DNA from: DATLGB01 sp037724045
GTDB taxonomy: Bacteria > Actinomycetota > Thermoleophilia > Solirubrobacterales > Solirubrobacteraceae
NCBI GenBank assembly: GCA_037724045.1
Contig: JBBJOW010000005.1
Span: forward strand, 1 to 64,000
Direction: 5' to 3'
DNA length: 64,000 bases
In this document: piece by piece, positions 41,322-49,435 of the stretch
Layout of the letters: each line of letters starts with the position of its first letter
Position numbering within the stretch: position 1 is the stretch's first letter
Program-made: the position numbers and the translations under genes
The notes under the pieces: model-generated
What the model saw: the letters and a program-made list of their open reading frames with translations, nothing else
Told to the model about the DNA's origin: nothing
Database searches by the model: none

Positions 41322-41764
41322 TCGTAGCGACAGACGCACTGGAGCGGCTCGCTGGCTCCGTCACCATGGTCGACGGCGGCTTCGATCCGATCCACGAAGG
41401 TCATGTGCGCTACTTCGCGGCTGCCGCCAGACTCGGCGACCCTGTGCTGTGCAACGTCTCGCCCGACCGCTGGGTCGGTCGCAAGCACCCGCCGCTGCTC
41501 GACCAGGCACAGCGGGGCGAGGTGATCGACGCTTTCCGCGACATCGACTACACGTACCTGTCCGATCTCGACACCGTCAAGGTGCTGCGTCGCCTGCGGC
41601 CGCGGCGCTACGCCAAAGGAGCGGACTGGGCCGGCCGCCTGCCCGAGTCCGAGGCGACCCTCTGCACGCGACTCGGCGTCGAGATCGTCTATCTCGACAC
41701 CGTCACGAACTCGTCGACGCGACTCCTCTCAGCCTACCGTGATCGCGTGAGAGGCGAAGCATGA
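41318..41764 (+). CDS. Cytidylyltransferase-like nucleotidyltransferase (RfaE2/TagD type)
   Basis: A 148-residue Rossmann nucleotidyltransferase. The HxGH motif is VDGGFDPIHEGHVRYFAAAA and the second block is RRYAKGADWAGRLPE, like YVKGGDW in HldE/RfaE2. It would join CMP or AMP to a sugar phosphate. GTG 41318 overlaps the transketolase stop (GTGA). The ISSTxxI motif of TagD is replaced by VTNSSTRLLSAYRDR. Together with NeuB and transketolase it forms an activation route for an unusual sugar. Confidence 0.85.
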   Translation: MIVATDALERLAGSVTMVDGGFDPIHEGHVRYFAAAARLGDPVLCNVSPDRWVGRKHPPLLDQAQRGEVIDAFRDIDYTYLSDLDTVKVLRRLRPRRYAKGADWAGRLPESEATLCTRLGVEIVYLDTVTNSSTRLLSAYRDRVRGEA

Positions 41765-42696
41765 GCGGCGTCGACTGCATCGTCGCGCACCACAGCAACA
41801 GCTACGCGTCTGGCGTCTCGCGGTTCGACGAGCTGCTCGCGGGCCATCTCGGCGTGCCCTTCCTCGCGCTGCACGACGACCGCGCCGGCGACTTCGCGCG
41901 GCCGCTGCTGAGCTTCAAGCCGCGCGAGCTCGCGTCCGCCGAGGTCGAGCGCCTGGCCTCGCTGCTGGCCACCCCGGGCTGGGAGCCCTCCGTGTTCCTG
42001 CACGAGTGGACGGGCGCGCCCATCGAGCTCGAGCTCTGCCGGCGCGCCACGACGGTCTGGGCGGGCAACGCGGAGATCGCCGCGGCGCTCGACGCGCTCG
42101 GGCTTGCCACCGAGGACGCGTGGACCCCGGGCCTGCTGACGGACCGCCGTCGGATGGCGCCGGCCGCGATCACCGTCTTCTCCTTCGGGATGGCGCACAA
42201 GATCCAGACGCGGCGCTTCCAGCAGCTGCGGGCCCTGCTCGAGGACAGCGGTGAGAGCTACGCCATCCGGGTGTCGTCGGCCATCCACGCGACCTCGTCG
42301 TTGCACGAGTCCGAATCGGTGTACCGCGAAATGGCCGAGCTCTTCCCGACGGGCCTGTACTTCCTGGGCAACCTGTCCGACCTCGCGGTCTACGAGCACC
42401 TGTGCAACTCGACGTTCTTCGCCTCCTTCTTCCCCGGCGGGCTGCGCGCGAACAACACGTCGGTGGCCGCCGCGATGGAGGAAGGCGCCGTCGTCATCAC
42501 GAACCTCGACGCGCACTCGCCGGCCTGGCTCGAGCACGGGGTCAACGTGCTCGACGTCGACCGGCTCGACCGCCTGCCCGACGACCTGCTCGAGCTGCGG
42601 CGGATCAGCGCCGCCGCGATGCAGACCGCGCGCACCCGCTCCTGGGCGGTGCTCACCGACCGCATGCGAGTCCACGACCGACAAGACGTGACCTGA
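41761..42696 (+). CDS. Putative GT-B-like glycosyltransferase
   Basis: A 311-residue protein that fits no well-known family by eye. The N-terminus MSGVDCIVAHHSNSYASGVS has a glycine-poor donor-like loop. Later blocks ITVFSFGMAHKIQTRRFQQL and AVYEHLCNSTFFASFFPGGL resemble the C-terminal donor half of GT-B enzymes (FPGGLRANNTSVAAAMEEGA would be the EX7E-like site). It overlaps both neighbours in the operon (ATGA upstream, TGATG downstream). A role in transferring the sugar made by the upstream enzymes is plausible. Confidence 0.6.
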   Translation: MSGVDCIVAHHSNSYASGVSRFDELLAGHLGVPFLALHDDRAGDFARPLLSFKPRELASAEVERLASLLATPGWEPSVFLHEWTGAPIELELCRRATTVWAGNAEIAAALDALGLATEDAWTPGLLTDRRRMAPAAITVFSFGMAHKIQTRRFQQLRALLEDSGESYAIRVSSAIHATSSLHESESVYREMAELFPTGLYFLGNLSDLAVYEHLCNSTFFASFFPGGLRANNTSVAAAMEEGAVVITNLDAHSPAWLEHGVNVLDVDRLDRLPDDLLELRRISAAAMQTARTRSWAVLTDRMRVHDRQDVT

Positions 42697-43394
42697 TGAC
42701 CGACGAGCCGATCGCGGAGCACTTCCTCGACGAGGTCACCGCCTTCGAGCGCGCGGTGCACGAGCAGCAGCCCACAGGCGCCGATCACTACAGCGAGGAG
42801 TACTTCGCCGACGACTGGCGCGAGGGCGACAACCGCTACGACCTCGAGACCCGGCGGCGCATCGAGGCCGACAACCCGCGGCTGATCAAGGCGGTGTTCG
42901 CGCCGCAGCGGGTACTCGACGTCGGCTGCGGACCGGGGTTTCTCATGTACTTCCTGCACGAGCTCGGCGTCGACGTGCACGGCGTCGACTACGCCGAGGC
43001 GTCGCTCAGCCTCGCGCCCGCGGAGATCCGTGACCGCATCCGCATTCTGGAGACCTCCGACCCGGCGGTCGGCGCCGAGCGCTTCGACCTCGTCATCTGC
43101 CGCGAGGTGTTCGAGCACCTCACCGTCCTGCAGGTGCGCGAGACGGTACGGCGCATGTGCGACGCGTCGTCGCGGTTCATCTACGCCACGACGCGGTTTC
43201 ACCCCGACCCGGCGGGCCTGCTCAGCTTCACGACGCAGTTCGACGTCGACCCGTCGCACATCACGCTGCTCTCCAAGGATTTCCTGCGCGTGCTCTTCGT
43301 CCTCGAGGGCTTCGGGCGCCGCGCTGACCTCGAGGAGCGGATGGACTGGGGCGGGAAGAACCGCGTGCTCGTCTACGAGCGCGCGGCCGCCTGA
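42696..43394 (+). CDS. Class I SAM-dependent methyltransferase
   Basis: A 232-residue Methyltransf_11/23-type enzyme. Motif I is VLDVGCGPGFLMYFLHELG, motif II FDLVICREVFEHLTVLQVRE. The N-terminal extension (about 60 residues, EQQPTGADHYSEEYFADDWR) is typical of sugar or lipid methyltransferases in glycan clusters. The end overlaps the convergent NeuB-like gene by 22 bp. It is the last gene of the operon that starts at 38332. Confidence 0.9.
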   Translation: MTDEPIAEHFLDEVTAFERAVHEQQPTGADHYSEEYFADDWREGDNRYDLETRRRIEADNPRLIKAVFAPQRVLDVGCGPGFLMYFLHELGVDVHGVDYAEASLSLAPAEIRDRIRILETSDPAVGAERFDLVICREVFEHLTVLQVRETVRRMCDASSRFIYATTRFHPDPAGLLSFTTQFDVDPSHITLLSKDFLRVLFVLEGFGRRADLEERMDWGGKNRVLVYERAAA

Positions 43395-44419
43395 TCGAGG
43401 TCGTCCTCACGCAGGACCTCGTCGGCGTTGAGCGCCCGCAGCAGGCGCCGGCCCACGAGCTCGGGCAGCCGCGCCGGCGGGATGCCGTCGCCGGGCTTCT
43501 TGGCCAACACGTCGGCCTCGCCGAGCTCGTGCCCGGCGGCGAGCGCCGTCGCCGCGACCAGCGAGCGCCCGAAAAGCGTCCGCATCCCGGCGAGGTCGGC
43601 GGCGGCGGCATCCTTGTCGACCGGCGCCGCCCGCGCGGCCTCGAGCATCCGCACCCCCGCGACGAGGCTGCGCAGCTCCGCGGTCGTGACCGAGGCCGTG
43701 ACGTCGGGCCCGAACTGCTCGCGGCTCATGGTCACGTGCACCTCCAGGACACGGCCGCCGAGCGCCACCGTCGCCAGCGACGGGTAGATCGTCCCGGAGT
43801 GGTCGGAGAGCCCCGATGGGCATTCGTAGCGGGCCTGCAGCTCGGTCACCAGGTTGAGCCCGAGGCGCTCGGGCTCCACGGGGTAGCTCGACGTGCACTG
43901 CAGGACGGCGAGCGGCCCGGCCCCGTGGGCGCGCAGGTCCGCGACCGCCGCGTCGAGCTCTGCCCAGCCACTCATCCCGCTCGACAGCAGCACGGGCTCG
44001 CCGAGCGCGGCGACGGCGCGCAGCAGGATCGGGTTCGCGACCTCCCCCGAGGCGATCTTCCACGCGTCGTTGCCCACGCGGCGCAGCAGCTCGACGGCCT
44101 CCAGCGAGAAGGGGGAGCTGAGGAAGCCGATCCCGCGCTCGTGGGCGTGGGCGCGCAGCCCGGCCCACTGCTCTTCGGTGAACTCCATCCGCTTCCAGTA
44201 GTCGTACCGGCGGTCGTCCTCGTAGCTGAAGCGCACGCGCCAGGGCTCGTCCGTCCGGCTCTCAGCGGCGGCGATGTGCGTCTGGAACTTGACCGCGTCC
44301 GCGCCAGCGTCGGCGATCGCGTCGACGTAGGCGTGCGCGGCGCCGAGGCTGCCGTCGTGGGCCTGCGCGACCTCGCCGATGACCACGACGCGCTCGTTGA
44401 AGTCCAGCCGGCCGCTCAC
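43373..44419 (-). CDS. Second NeuB-like sialic acid synthase family protein
   Basis: A 348-residue paralogue of the NeuB family. VVVIGEVAQAHDGSLGAAHA, DAVKFQTHIAAAESRTDEPW and KIASGEVANPILLRAVAALG are characteristic. The metal motif is replaced by LEVHVTMSREQFGPDVTASV, a variant of the EKHFTLDRxxxGPDHxxSL block; similar variants occur in a NeuB subfamily. A C-terminal SAF domain (about 280-345) is present. GTG 44419 has TACGCT 8 nt upstream. It stands alone on the minus strand and would make a different keto-sugar acid from the enzyme at 38.3 kb, or act on another substrate. Confidence 0.85.
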   Translation of the reverse strand: MSGRLDFNERVVVIGEVAQAHDGSLGAAHAYVDAIADAGADAVKFQTHIAAAESRTDEPWRVRFSYEDDRRYDYWKRMEFTEEQWAGLRAHAHERGIGFLSSPFSLEAVELLRRVGNDAWKIASGEVANPILLRAVAALGEPVLLSSGMSGWAELDAAVADLRAHGAGPLAVLQCTSSYPVEPERLGLNLVTELQARYECPSGLSDHSGTIYPSLATVALGGRVLEVHVTMSREQFGPDVTASVTTAELRSLVAGVRMLEAARAAPVDKDAAAADLAGMRTLFGRSLVAATALAAGHELGEADVLAKKPGDGIPPARLPELVGRRLLRALNADEVLREDDLDQAAARS

Positions 44420-44449
44420 CGCGAGCCAGCGTACGTCATCCTTTCCCCT

Positions 44450-44473
44450 GTGCTGACGGCGTTGATCGTTTGA
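44450..44473 (+). CDS. Mini leader ORF (7 aa) coupled to the next gene
   Basis: GTG CTG ACG GCG TTG ATC GTT TGA encodes MLTALIV. CATCCT lies 7 nt upstream of its GTG, matching the leaderless spacing used elsewhere here. Its stop TGA overlaps the TTG start of the next gene (TTGA at 44470-44473). No function beyond coupling is implied. Confidence 0.35.
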   Translation: MLTALIV

Positions 44474-45489
44474 GCGGGCCGCCGCCGCTTCCGCCGCGCC
44501 CGGTGCGCCTTGCGCGCAGGCTGCTCACGCCGTCCGCGACGGCCGTCGAGGTGCGCCGGCTCGGTCGCAGCCGTGTCGCCGCGCGCGCTTCCGGACGGGC
44601 GCTCGAGAGGGCGGGCGCGGACGGTTCCCAGGTGGTCGTCGGGCCGTTCCTCGGCGAGGTCGGATTCGAGCTGTTGTATTGGATCCCGTTCCTGCGCCGC
44701 GCCCTGCGGGTTGCGGGAGTCGCGCCGGAGCAGGTGACCGCGGTGACGCGCGGCGGTGCGGAGGCGTGGTACGGCGATCTGGCCGCAACGCAGGCGGACG
44801 CGGTCGCGCTGCTGGGCGCGGACTATCCAGCGGCGGTGGCCCGCCGGTCCCGGCAGGGCGGCGACGCCAAGATGCTCACGTTCGAGCCGGTCGACCGCGA
44901 GGTCCTCGCGCATCTCGCGATGGCGGAACGGGGCGTCGTGCACCCGTCGCTCATGTACGCCGCGATGCGCGCGTTCTGGCAGGGACGGGCGGGGGTCGAA
45001 TGGGCGCTCGACCGGCTCGAGGTCGCGAAGCTTCCCCGACCGCCCCGGCCCGCCGAGCTGGACGCCGAGCCCTACCTGCTCGTACGGCTGTACGCGAGCG
45101 AGACGTTGCCTCGCGATGAGGGCGACCAGGCGCACGTCTGGCGGATCCTCCGCGCGATCGCTCCCGAGCTGCGGGTGATCGTCCTGCGGCGAGAAGACCC
45201 GCTTGGAGAGCATCCCGACTGGCTCGCGGAACCGCCGGACGGGGTCACCGTGGTCGACGCGGCCGGGCTCGACGTCCAGTCCGCCTACGTCGCCCACGCC
45301 GAGAGAATGCTCTCGACCTACGGGGGGCTGTCCTATCTGGGTCCGCTCTTCGGGGTGCGGACGACCGCGGTCTTCGCGCGGGCGACCTACAACGTGAACC
45401 ATCTCGCGCTCGCGCGCGCGATGTTCGGCACGCGCCTCGACGCGATGCACGTACGCGAGCTGAGCGTCGAGGCACTGCGCGCGCGCTAG
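44470..45489 (+). CDS. GPWLxEVGFE-family GT-B-like protein, copy 1
   Basis: A 339-residue protein and one of three paralogues here. The shared core at about residue 57 is GPFLGEVGFELLYWIPFLRR, followed by VTRGGAEAWYGDLAATQ. A C-terminal block STYGGLSYLGPLFGVRTTAV resembles the donor-binding end of ADP-heptose-type (GT9) enzymes. I infer a glycosyltransferase but know of no characterised member. This copy lacks the basic VAVKTYFSSAFPD-like segment, having YLLVRLYASETLPRD instead. The TTG start overlaps a 7-aa leader; GTG 44551 is an alternative. Its stop codon lies at the IS630 target site. Confidence 0.65.
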   Translation: MSGPPPLPPRPVRLARRLLTPSATAVEVRRLGRSRVAARASGRALERAGADGSQVVVGPFLGEVGFELLYWIPFLRRALRVAGVAPEQVTAVTRGGAEAWYGDLAATQADAVALLGADYPAAVARRSRQGGDAKMLTFEPVDREVLAHLAMAERGVVHPSLMYAAMRAFWQGRAGVEWALDRLEVAKLPRPPRPAELDAEPYLLVRLYASETLPRDEGDQAHVWRILRAIAPELRVIVLRREDPLGEHPDWLAEPPDGVTVVDAAGLDVQSAYVAHAERMLSTYGGLSYLGPLFGVRTTAVFARATYNVNHLALARAMFGTRLDAMHVRELSVEALRAR

Positions 45490-46635
45490 TGCGGTGTCTC
45501 GGGTTTTAGGTGGTGATTGCGTCGAGGGCGACGCGGCCGCGGCGGACCGTTTCGAGGATCGATTCGGCGGTCGCGGTCCAGACGAACGGCGTGGGGTGCT
45601 CGTTGGCGGCGGCCAGGTAGGCCTCGATGGCGGCGATCAGGTCGGGGACGGACTGAAAGACGCCGCGGCGGATGGCCTTGTCGGTGAGCTTGCCAAAGAA
45701 GCGCTCGACCATGTTCAGCCATGAACTCGAGGTCGGCGTGAAGTGCAGCTCAAAGCGCGGGTGCTTGGCCAGCCACGCGGTGACGTTGGGATGCGTGTGG
45801 GTGGCGTAGTTGTCGAGGATCAAGTGGATCCGCAGGTTCTTGGGGACCTGCTTGTCGATCGTGCGCAGGAACTTCAGGAACTCTTCGTGGCGATGGCGCG
45901 GCAGGCACTGGCCGATGACCTTGCCGGTGAGAACGTCCAGGGCGGCGAACAGCGTCGTGGTCCCGTTGCGCTTGTAGTCGCGGGTCATCGTGCCGGCCCG
46001 GCCCTTCTTCATCGGCAAGCTCGCCTGCGTGCGATCGAGCGCCTGGATCTGGGACTTCTCGTCCATGCATAACACCACCGCCTGCTCGGGCGGGGCCAGA
46101 TAGAGGCCGACGACATCGACGAGCTTGTCCTCAAAGCGCGGGTCGCCCGAGAGCTTGAACGTCTTGACCTTGTGCGGCTTCAAGCCCCTGGCCGACCAGA
46201 TCCGCTGCACCGTCGCCGGGCTCACTGCCTGCGCGGCGGCCATCGACCGGCAACTCCAGTGCGTCTCCCCGGGCGGCGTGTCGTGCAGTGTCGCGCGCAC
46301 GATCTCAGCGACCTTCTCCTGGCTGATCTGCGGCTTGCGTCCGCGGCCGGGCCGGACCCCGCCCAACCCCTTCAGACCGACCTCGACAAAGCGCTCCCGC
46401 CACGCCTTGACCGTCGTCGCAGACACCCCGACCGCCTCGCCGATCGTCGTGTTGGGCTGACCGTCTGAGGCCAGCAGCAACACGCGAGCGCGCTGGACCT
46501 CTCGATGCTTGGCAGTGGTAGACCTCGCGAGACGCTCAAGCACCTTACGCTGACTCGCGGCAATCGGCAACGGCGGAGTGGCAGAGCGCATTCCTCTCCC
46601 TACCGCAATCACCATCTATTTACGAGACACAAGAC
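45489..46635. mobile_element. IS630-family insertion sequence, complete
   Basis: A 1147-bp element flanked by the TA dinucleotide at 45487-45488 and 46636-46637, the target duplicated by IS630/Tc1/mariner elements. The imperfect terminal inverted repeats are about 32 bp; both include GTGTCTCG and TGGTGATTGCG. It carries one transposase gene on the minus strand. It sits between two convergent genes. The empty site would read CGCGC-TA-GCCC, so the stop TAG of the upstream gene is the same with or without the insertion. Confidence 0.9.
45506..46615 (-). CDS. IS630 family transposase
   Basis: A 369-residue DDE transposase. The N-terminal helix-turn-helix region has IGEAVGVSATTVKAWRERFV, with a second HTH nearby (VSPATVQRIWSARGLKPHKV). 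The catalytic triad appears in VVLCMDEKSQIQALDRTQAS (Asp), HLILDNYATHTHPNV (Asp) and PTSSSWLNMVERFFGKLTDK (Glu). No frameshift is needed and the ORF spans nearly the whole element, with start and stop codons inside the terminal repeats. It appears intact and possibly active. Confidence 0.95.
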   Translation of the reverse strand: MVIAVGRGMRSATPPLPIAASQRKVLERLARSTTAKHREVQRARVLLLASDGQPNTTIGEAVGVSATTVKAWRERFVEVGLKGLGGVRPGRGRKPQISQEKVAEIVRATLHDTPPGETHWSCRSMAAAQAVSPATVQRIWSARGLKPHKVKTFKLSGDPRFEDKLVDVVGLYLAPPEQAVVLCMDEKSQIQALDRTQASLPMKKGRAGTMTRDYKRNGTTTLFAALDVLTGKVIGQCLPRHRHEEFLKFLRTIDKQVPKNLRIHLILDNYATHTHPNVTAWLAKHPRFELHFTPTSSSWLNMVERFFGKLTDKAIRRGVFQSVPDLIAAIEAYLAAANEHPTPFVWTATAESILETVRRGRVALDAITT

Positions 46636-46644
46636 TAGCCCGGG

Positions 46645-48393
46645 TCAGGGAACGAGCAGCACGCGCGCGAGACCGTCCTGATCGATCCGGGGCAGGCCGT
46701 CGATCGCTGAGGCCTCGTGCGCCTCGAGCGGATCGCCGAGGTCGACCATGCGGCGCCCGGTGGACTCGATCAGCTCGCGCAGCAGCGCCACGGCGTCGGT
46801 GTCATCCGCCGGCGGCGGCCGGAACTCGAGCATCAGGGGAATGGCCTGCGACAACAGCGTGCGCGCTTGCGCGGGCAGAGGCCCCGTGGCCTCCCTGTCG
46901 CCGATCCACAGCAAGGCGGTCGCCGCCGGTTCGATCACGTCGTGCGCGACCAGCTCCTCGAGGGCGGAGCCCTGCGGGTGGTGCGGGATGACCTTCCCCT
47001 GCAGCGCGTTGAGGGCGACGTTCGCCGCCAGCAGGTTGAAGCGTCGCTGATCGGACTCGACCGCGCGGGCGCGCGCGAACACGCCGCCGGCCACGGCCCC
47101 GATGACCAGCGTGCCCACGTCCGCGCCCAGGTGCACCAGCGTGTCCCTGCCCGCGTCGACAGGCACGCCAACATGGTGTTTCCAGAGTCCCGGCACGCGT
47201 GAGAGCTGCTTGACGTCGGACTGATCTCGCGCGGCGAACAACGCGCGACCGGAGGCCCGGTCGTCCGTGTCCACCAGGAGCGTCGCCGCCGGGGTCGTCA
47301 CGCTCACGATGCGCGTGTGCTTGGCGGCGGAGTCGAAGAAGGCGCCGCGGCGAGCCAGCACGGCGTCCCGGCGCGTGATCTTCGCCTCGGGTACGCCGGT
47401 CGCCCGCTCGGCCTTGCGCTGGCGTTTCTGGCGCCGACGCGCCTTCTGGGCGAGCCGTGCCTCGACCGCCGAGGTTAGCGGGAGCGCCTTCACGACGGCG
47501 GCCGGATGGCGTGCGATGAGCTCGTCGACGAGCGTGAGCATCTGCTCGTGGACGGGATGCCAGTCCGAGCCGGCGGGCACGGAGACGGGACCGCTGACGT
47601 GCCCGGCGAACCCCGTGCCGATCCGCGCGGCGCCGAAGACCACAAGCTTCGCCCCGGTCCGGGCGGCCAGCCGTGCCGGGAGGCTCGTCGTGGATACTGC
47701 GCGCCCCCGTACGTGCCCACGGGCCGACCCGGCGAGATCCATGCCGAGGCCCACGATCTCGCCCGCCTCGACCAGGCCCGTCAGCACCTGCGACCGGCGG
47801 TGCAGCGAGAGCCAGCGCATGCCGAACAGCGCAGCTTGCCCGCGCATCTGATCCGCGAAGATGTGCTGCTCCGTGGTCCCCTTGCTCGTCACGGGCACCT
47901 GACGGTCCGGCGCGTAGAGCGGCCGGCCGAGCTGCGACGGGATCGCCCAGGCCCCGCAGCCGATCGGTCCAGCGTGAAGGTAGGCGAGCACGATGGCCCC
48001 CGGCTCCCGCAGCAGATCGAGATTAGCGAGCGGTGTGCCCACGGCATCCTCCGGGCGCCACAGCATCGCGTCGCGGATGGCGCGTTCGGCGGCGATGTCG
48101 GAGGCTAGAGCCTCGACTTGGGCGGGCTCGACGTCCGCGGCGAGCACGTTCTCGGCGACGGCGACACAGCGCGCGCGCTCCCGGTCGTCCTCGCGGAAGG
48201 CGCGCCTTCCGTCCTCGTCGCACTCCGCGACGAGCTCCGGGAGTCCCAGCGCGCGCCATCCGAGCACGCGCTCGCGCAGAACCGCCGGCAGCGAGCTCAC
48301 ATCGGGCGGCCGGTGCGTGTCCGCGGACGCCCGGTAGCCCTCGACGAGCGCCTGTACCTCGGGGTCGTCTGTGGCTACCTGCGAGGGGGCCAT
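46645..48393 (-). CDS. LpxL-like acyltransferase domain fused to a degenerate FkbM methyltransferase domain
   Basis: A 582-residue protein. Residues about 100-305 resemble LpxL/HtrB/PatA acyltransferases: VLAYLHAGPIGCGAWAI (H140), then GLGMDLAGSARGHVRGRAVS, TGAKLVVFGAARIG and ELIARHPAA. The catalytic HX4(E/D) is not seen (HAGPIG). A basic linker (about 300-345, ARRRQKRQRKAERATG) follows. Residues 375-545 match the FkbM pattern: LLVDTDDRASGRALF, VHLGADVGTLVIGAV (for VDVGANVGT), LLAANVALNALQGKV, and LLWIGDREATG (for IDVEGHE). Both halves have altered active sites. The ATG 48393 start was chosen because upstream starts would overlap the divergent gene. Confidence 0.6.
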   Translation of the reverse strand: MAPSQVATDDPEVQALVEGYRASADTHRPPDVSSLPAVLRERVLGWRALGLPELVAECDEDGRRAFREDDRERARCVAVAENVLAADVEPAQVEALASDIAAERAIRDAMLWRPEDAVGTPLANLDLLREPGAIVLAYLHAGPIGCGAWAIPSQLGRPLYAPDRQVPVTSKGTTEQHIFADQMRGQAALFGMRWLSLHRRSQVLTGLVEAGEIVGLGMDLAGSARGHVRGRAVSTTSLPARLAARTGAKLVVFGAARIGTGFAGHVSGPVSVPAGSDWHPVHEQMLTLVDELIARHPAAVVKALPLTSAVEARLAQKARRRQKRQRKAERATGVPEAKITRRDAVLARRGAFFDSAAKHTRIVSVTTPAATLLVDTDDRASGRALFAARDQSDVKQLSRVPGLWKHHVGVPVDAGRDTLVHLGADVGTLVIGAVAGGVFARARAVESDQRRFNLLAANVALNALQGKVIPHHPQGSALEELVAHDVIEPAATALLWIGDREATGPLPAQARTLLSQAIPLMLEFRPPPADDTDAVALLRELIESTGRRMVDLGDPLEAHEASAIDGLPRIDQDGLARVLLVP

Positions 48394-48403
48394 CTCCGTC
48401 TGA

Positions 48404-48410
48404 CAGCCTA
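48404..48410. promoter_or_regulatory. Shared divergent -10 site
   Basis: The 22-bp gap contains CAGCCTA. Plus-strand CAGCCT (48404-48409) is 6 nt from GTG 48416, and minus-strand TAGGCT (48410-48405) is 11 nt from ATG 48393. One near-palindromic site would serve both leaderless genes, so they should exclude each other. Confidence 0.4.
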
Positions 48411-48415
48411 TCGTC

Positions 48416-49435
48416 GTGAGTATTCGCGCAACCAGGGAGCTTCGTCGTCTCAGACGGCATTCCAGCCTGTTCATCGAGTCGCGGCGAGCCGGACGCAGCG
48501 CCGCTTCCATCGCCGCGGCCAGGTCGAAACAGCCGGTCGTCGTCGGCCCGTGGCTGGCGGAGATCGGGTTCGAGCTGCTCTACTGGATTCCCTTCGTCCG
48601 CCACATCGCGAGCCACCGCGCACTCGACCCCGCGAGGGTGGTCGTCGTGTCGCGGGGAGGGGTCGCCGGCTGGTACGGCGACCTCGCGGCGGGGTACCTC
48701 GATCTCTTCGACCTGTTCGAGCCCGACCGGCTGGCAGACCTCCAGGCTCGACGCCTCGCGGAGGCCGGAGGCCAGAAGCCCCTGACCGTGACACGGGCGG
48801 AGCGCGAGATGCACGCCTGCATCGAGGAGCGCCTGGGGACACGGGCGACCTGCCTGCACCCGTCGCTGCTCTTCCAGCGGTTCCGTCCGGTCTGGCGCCA
48901 CCGCGAGTCGCCGCGGAAGGCATGCCGGCAGCTTGAGTTCCAGCGGCCGCTCGTCCAGGCGATGGCCGAGCCGGAGCGTCCCTACGTCGCCGTGAAGACG
49001 TACTTCAGCTCGGCCTTTCCGGACACCGAGCCCAACCGCGAGGCCGTCCGGTCCACGCTTCTGCACCTCGCGTCGCAGGGCGATGTGGTGACGCTCGAGA
49101 CCGGGCTGACGTTCGACGATCACGACGACCTGCCGATTCCCGATCATCCGGCGATCCGTCCCGGCCTCGCCGGCGTGCCACCAACCGAGAACCTCGCGAT
49201 GCAGACGGCGCTCATCGCCAACAGCCGCATGTTCGTAGGAACCTACGGTGGGCCGTCTTACCTCGCTCCGCTGCTCGGCGTGCCGGCGATCGGCTTGTTC
49301 TCCGAGGCCAACTTCGCCACCGTGCACCTCGACGTGCTTCGCCATGGCCTGGCGCAGCTCGGGGCGGCGGCCTCGACCGGAGTCTCGCTCGTGGACGTGG
49401 CGCACCTCGAGGCGTTTTGGGCGCTGACGCGCTGA
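48416..49435 (+). CDS. GPWLxEVGFE-family GT-B-like protein, copy 2
   Basis: A 339-residue paralogue of the proteins at 44.5 and 57.5 kb. The core at about residue 43 is GPWLAEIGFELLYWIPFV, followed by VVVSRGGVAGWYGDLAAGYL. Also shared are PSLLFQRFRPVWR, YVAVKTYFSSAFPDTEPNRE, and a C-terminal FVGTYGGPSYLAPLLGVPAI. The last block resembles the GT9-like GP-x-HLA donor motif. I predict a GT-B sugar transferase with an unknown substrate. It has a short basic N-terminus (MSIRATRELRRLRRHSSLFI) that may touch the membrane. Its 3' end overlaps the ABC ATPase gene. Confidence 0.65.
   Translation: MSIRATRELRRLRRHSSLFIESRRAGRSAASIAAARSKQPVVVGPWLAEIGFELLYWIPFVRHIASHRALDPARVVVVSRGGVAGWYGDLAAGYLDLFDLFEPDRLADLQARRLAEAGGQKPLTVTRAEREMHACIEERLGTRATCLHPSLLFQRFRPVWRHRESPRKACRQLEFQRPLVQAMAEPERPYVAVKTYFSSAFPDTEPNREAVRSTLLHLASQGDVVTLETGLTFDDHDDLPIPDHPAIRPGLAGVPPTENLAMQTALIANSRMFVGTYGGPSYLAPLLGVPAIGLFSEANFATVHLDVLRHGLAQLGAAASTGVSLVDVAHLEAFWALTR

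Noticed and set aside
45245..45475. A minus-strand 76-codon ORF beside the IS630 element as a lost transposase part
   Set aside because: It is antisense to the GT-like gene and has no HTH or DDE motif; the transposase is complete elsewhere in the element.
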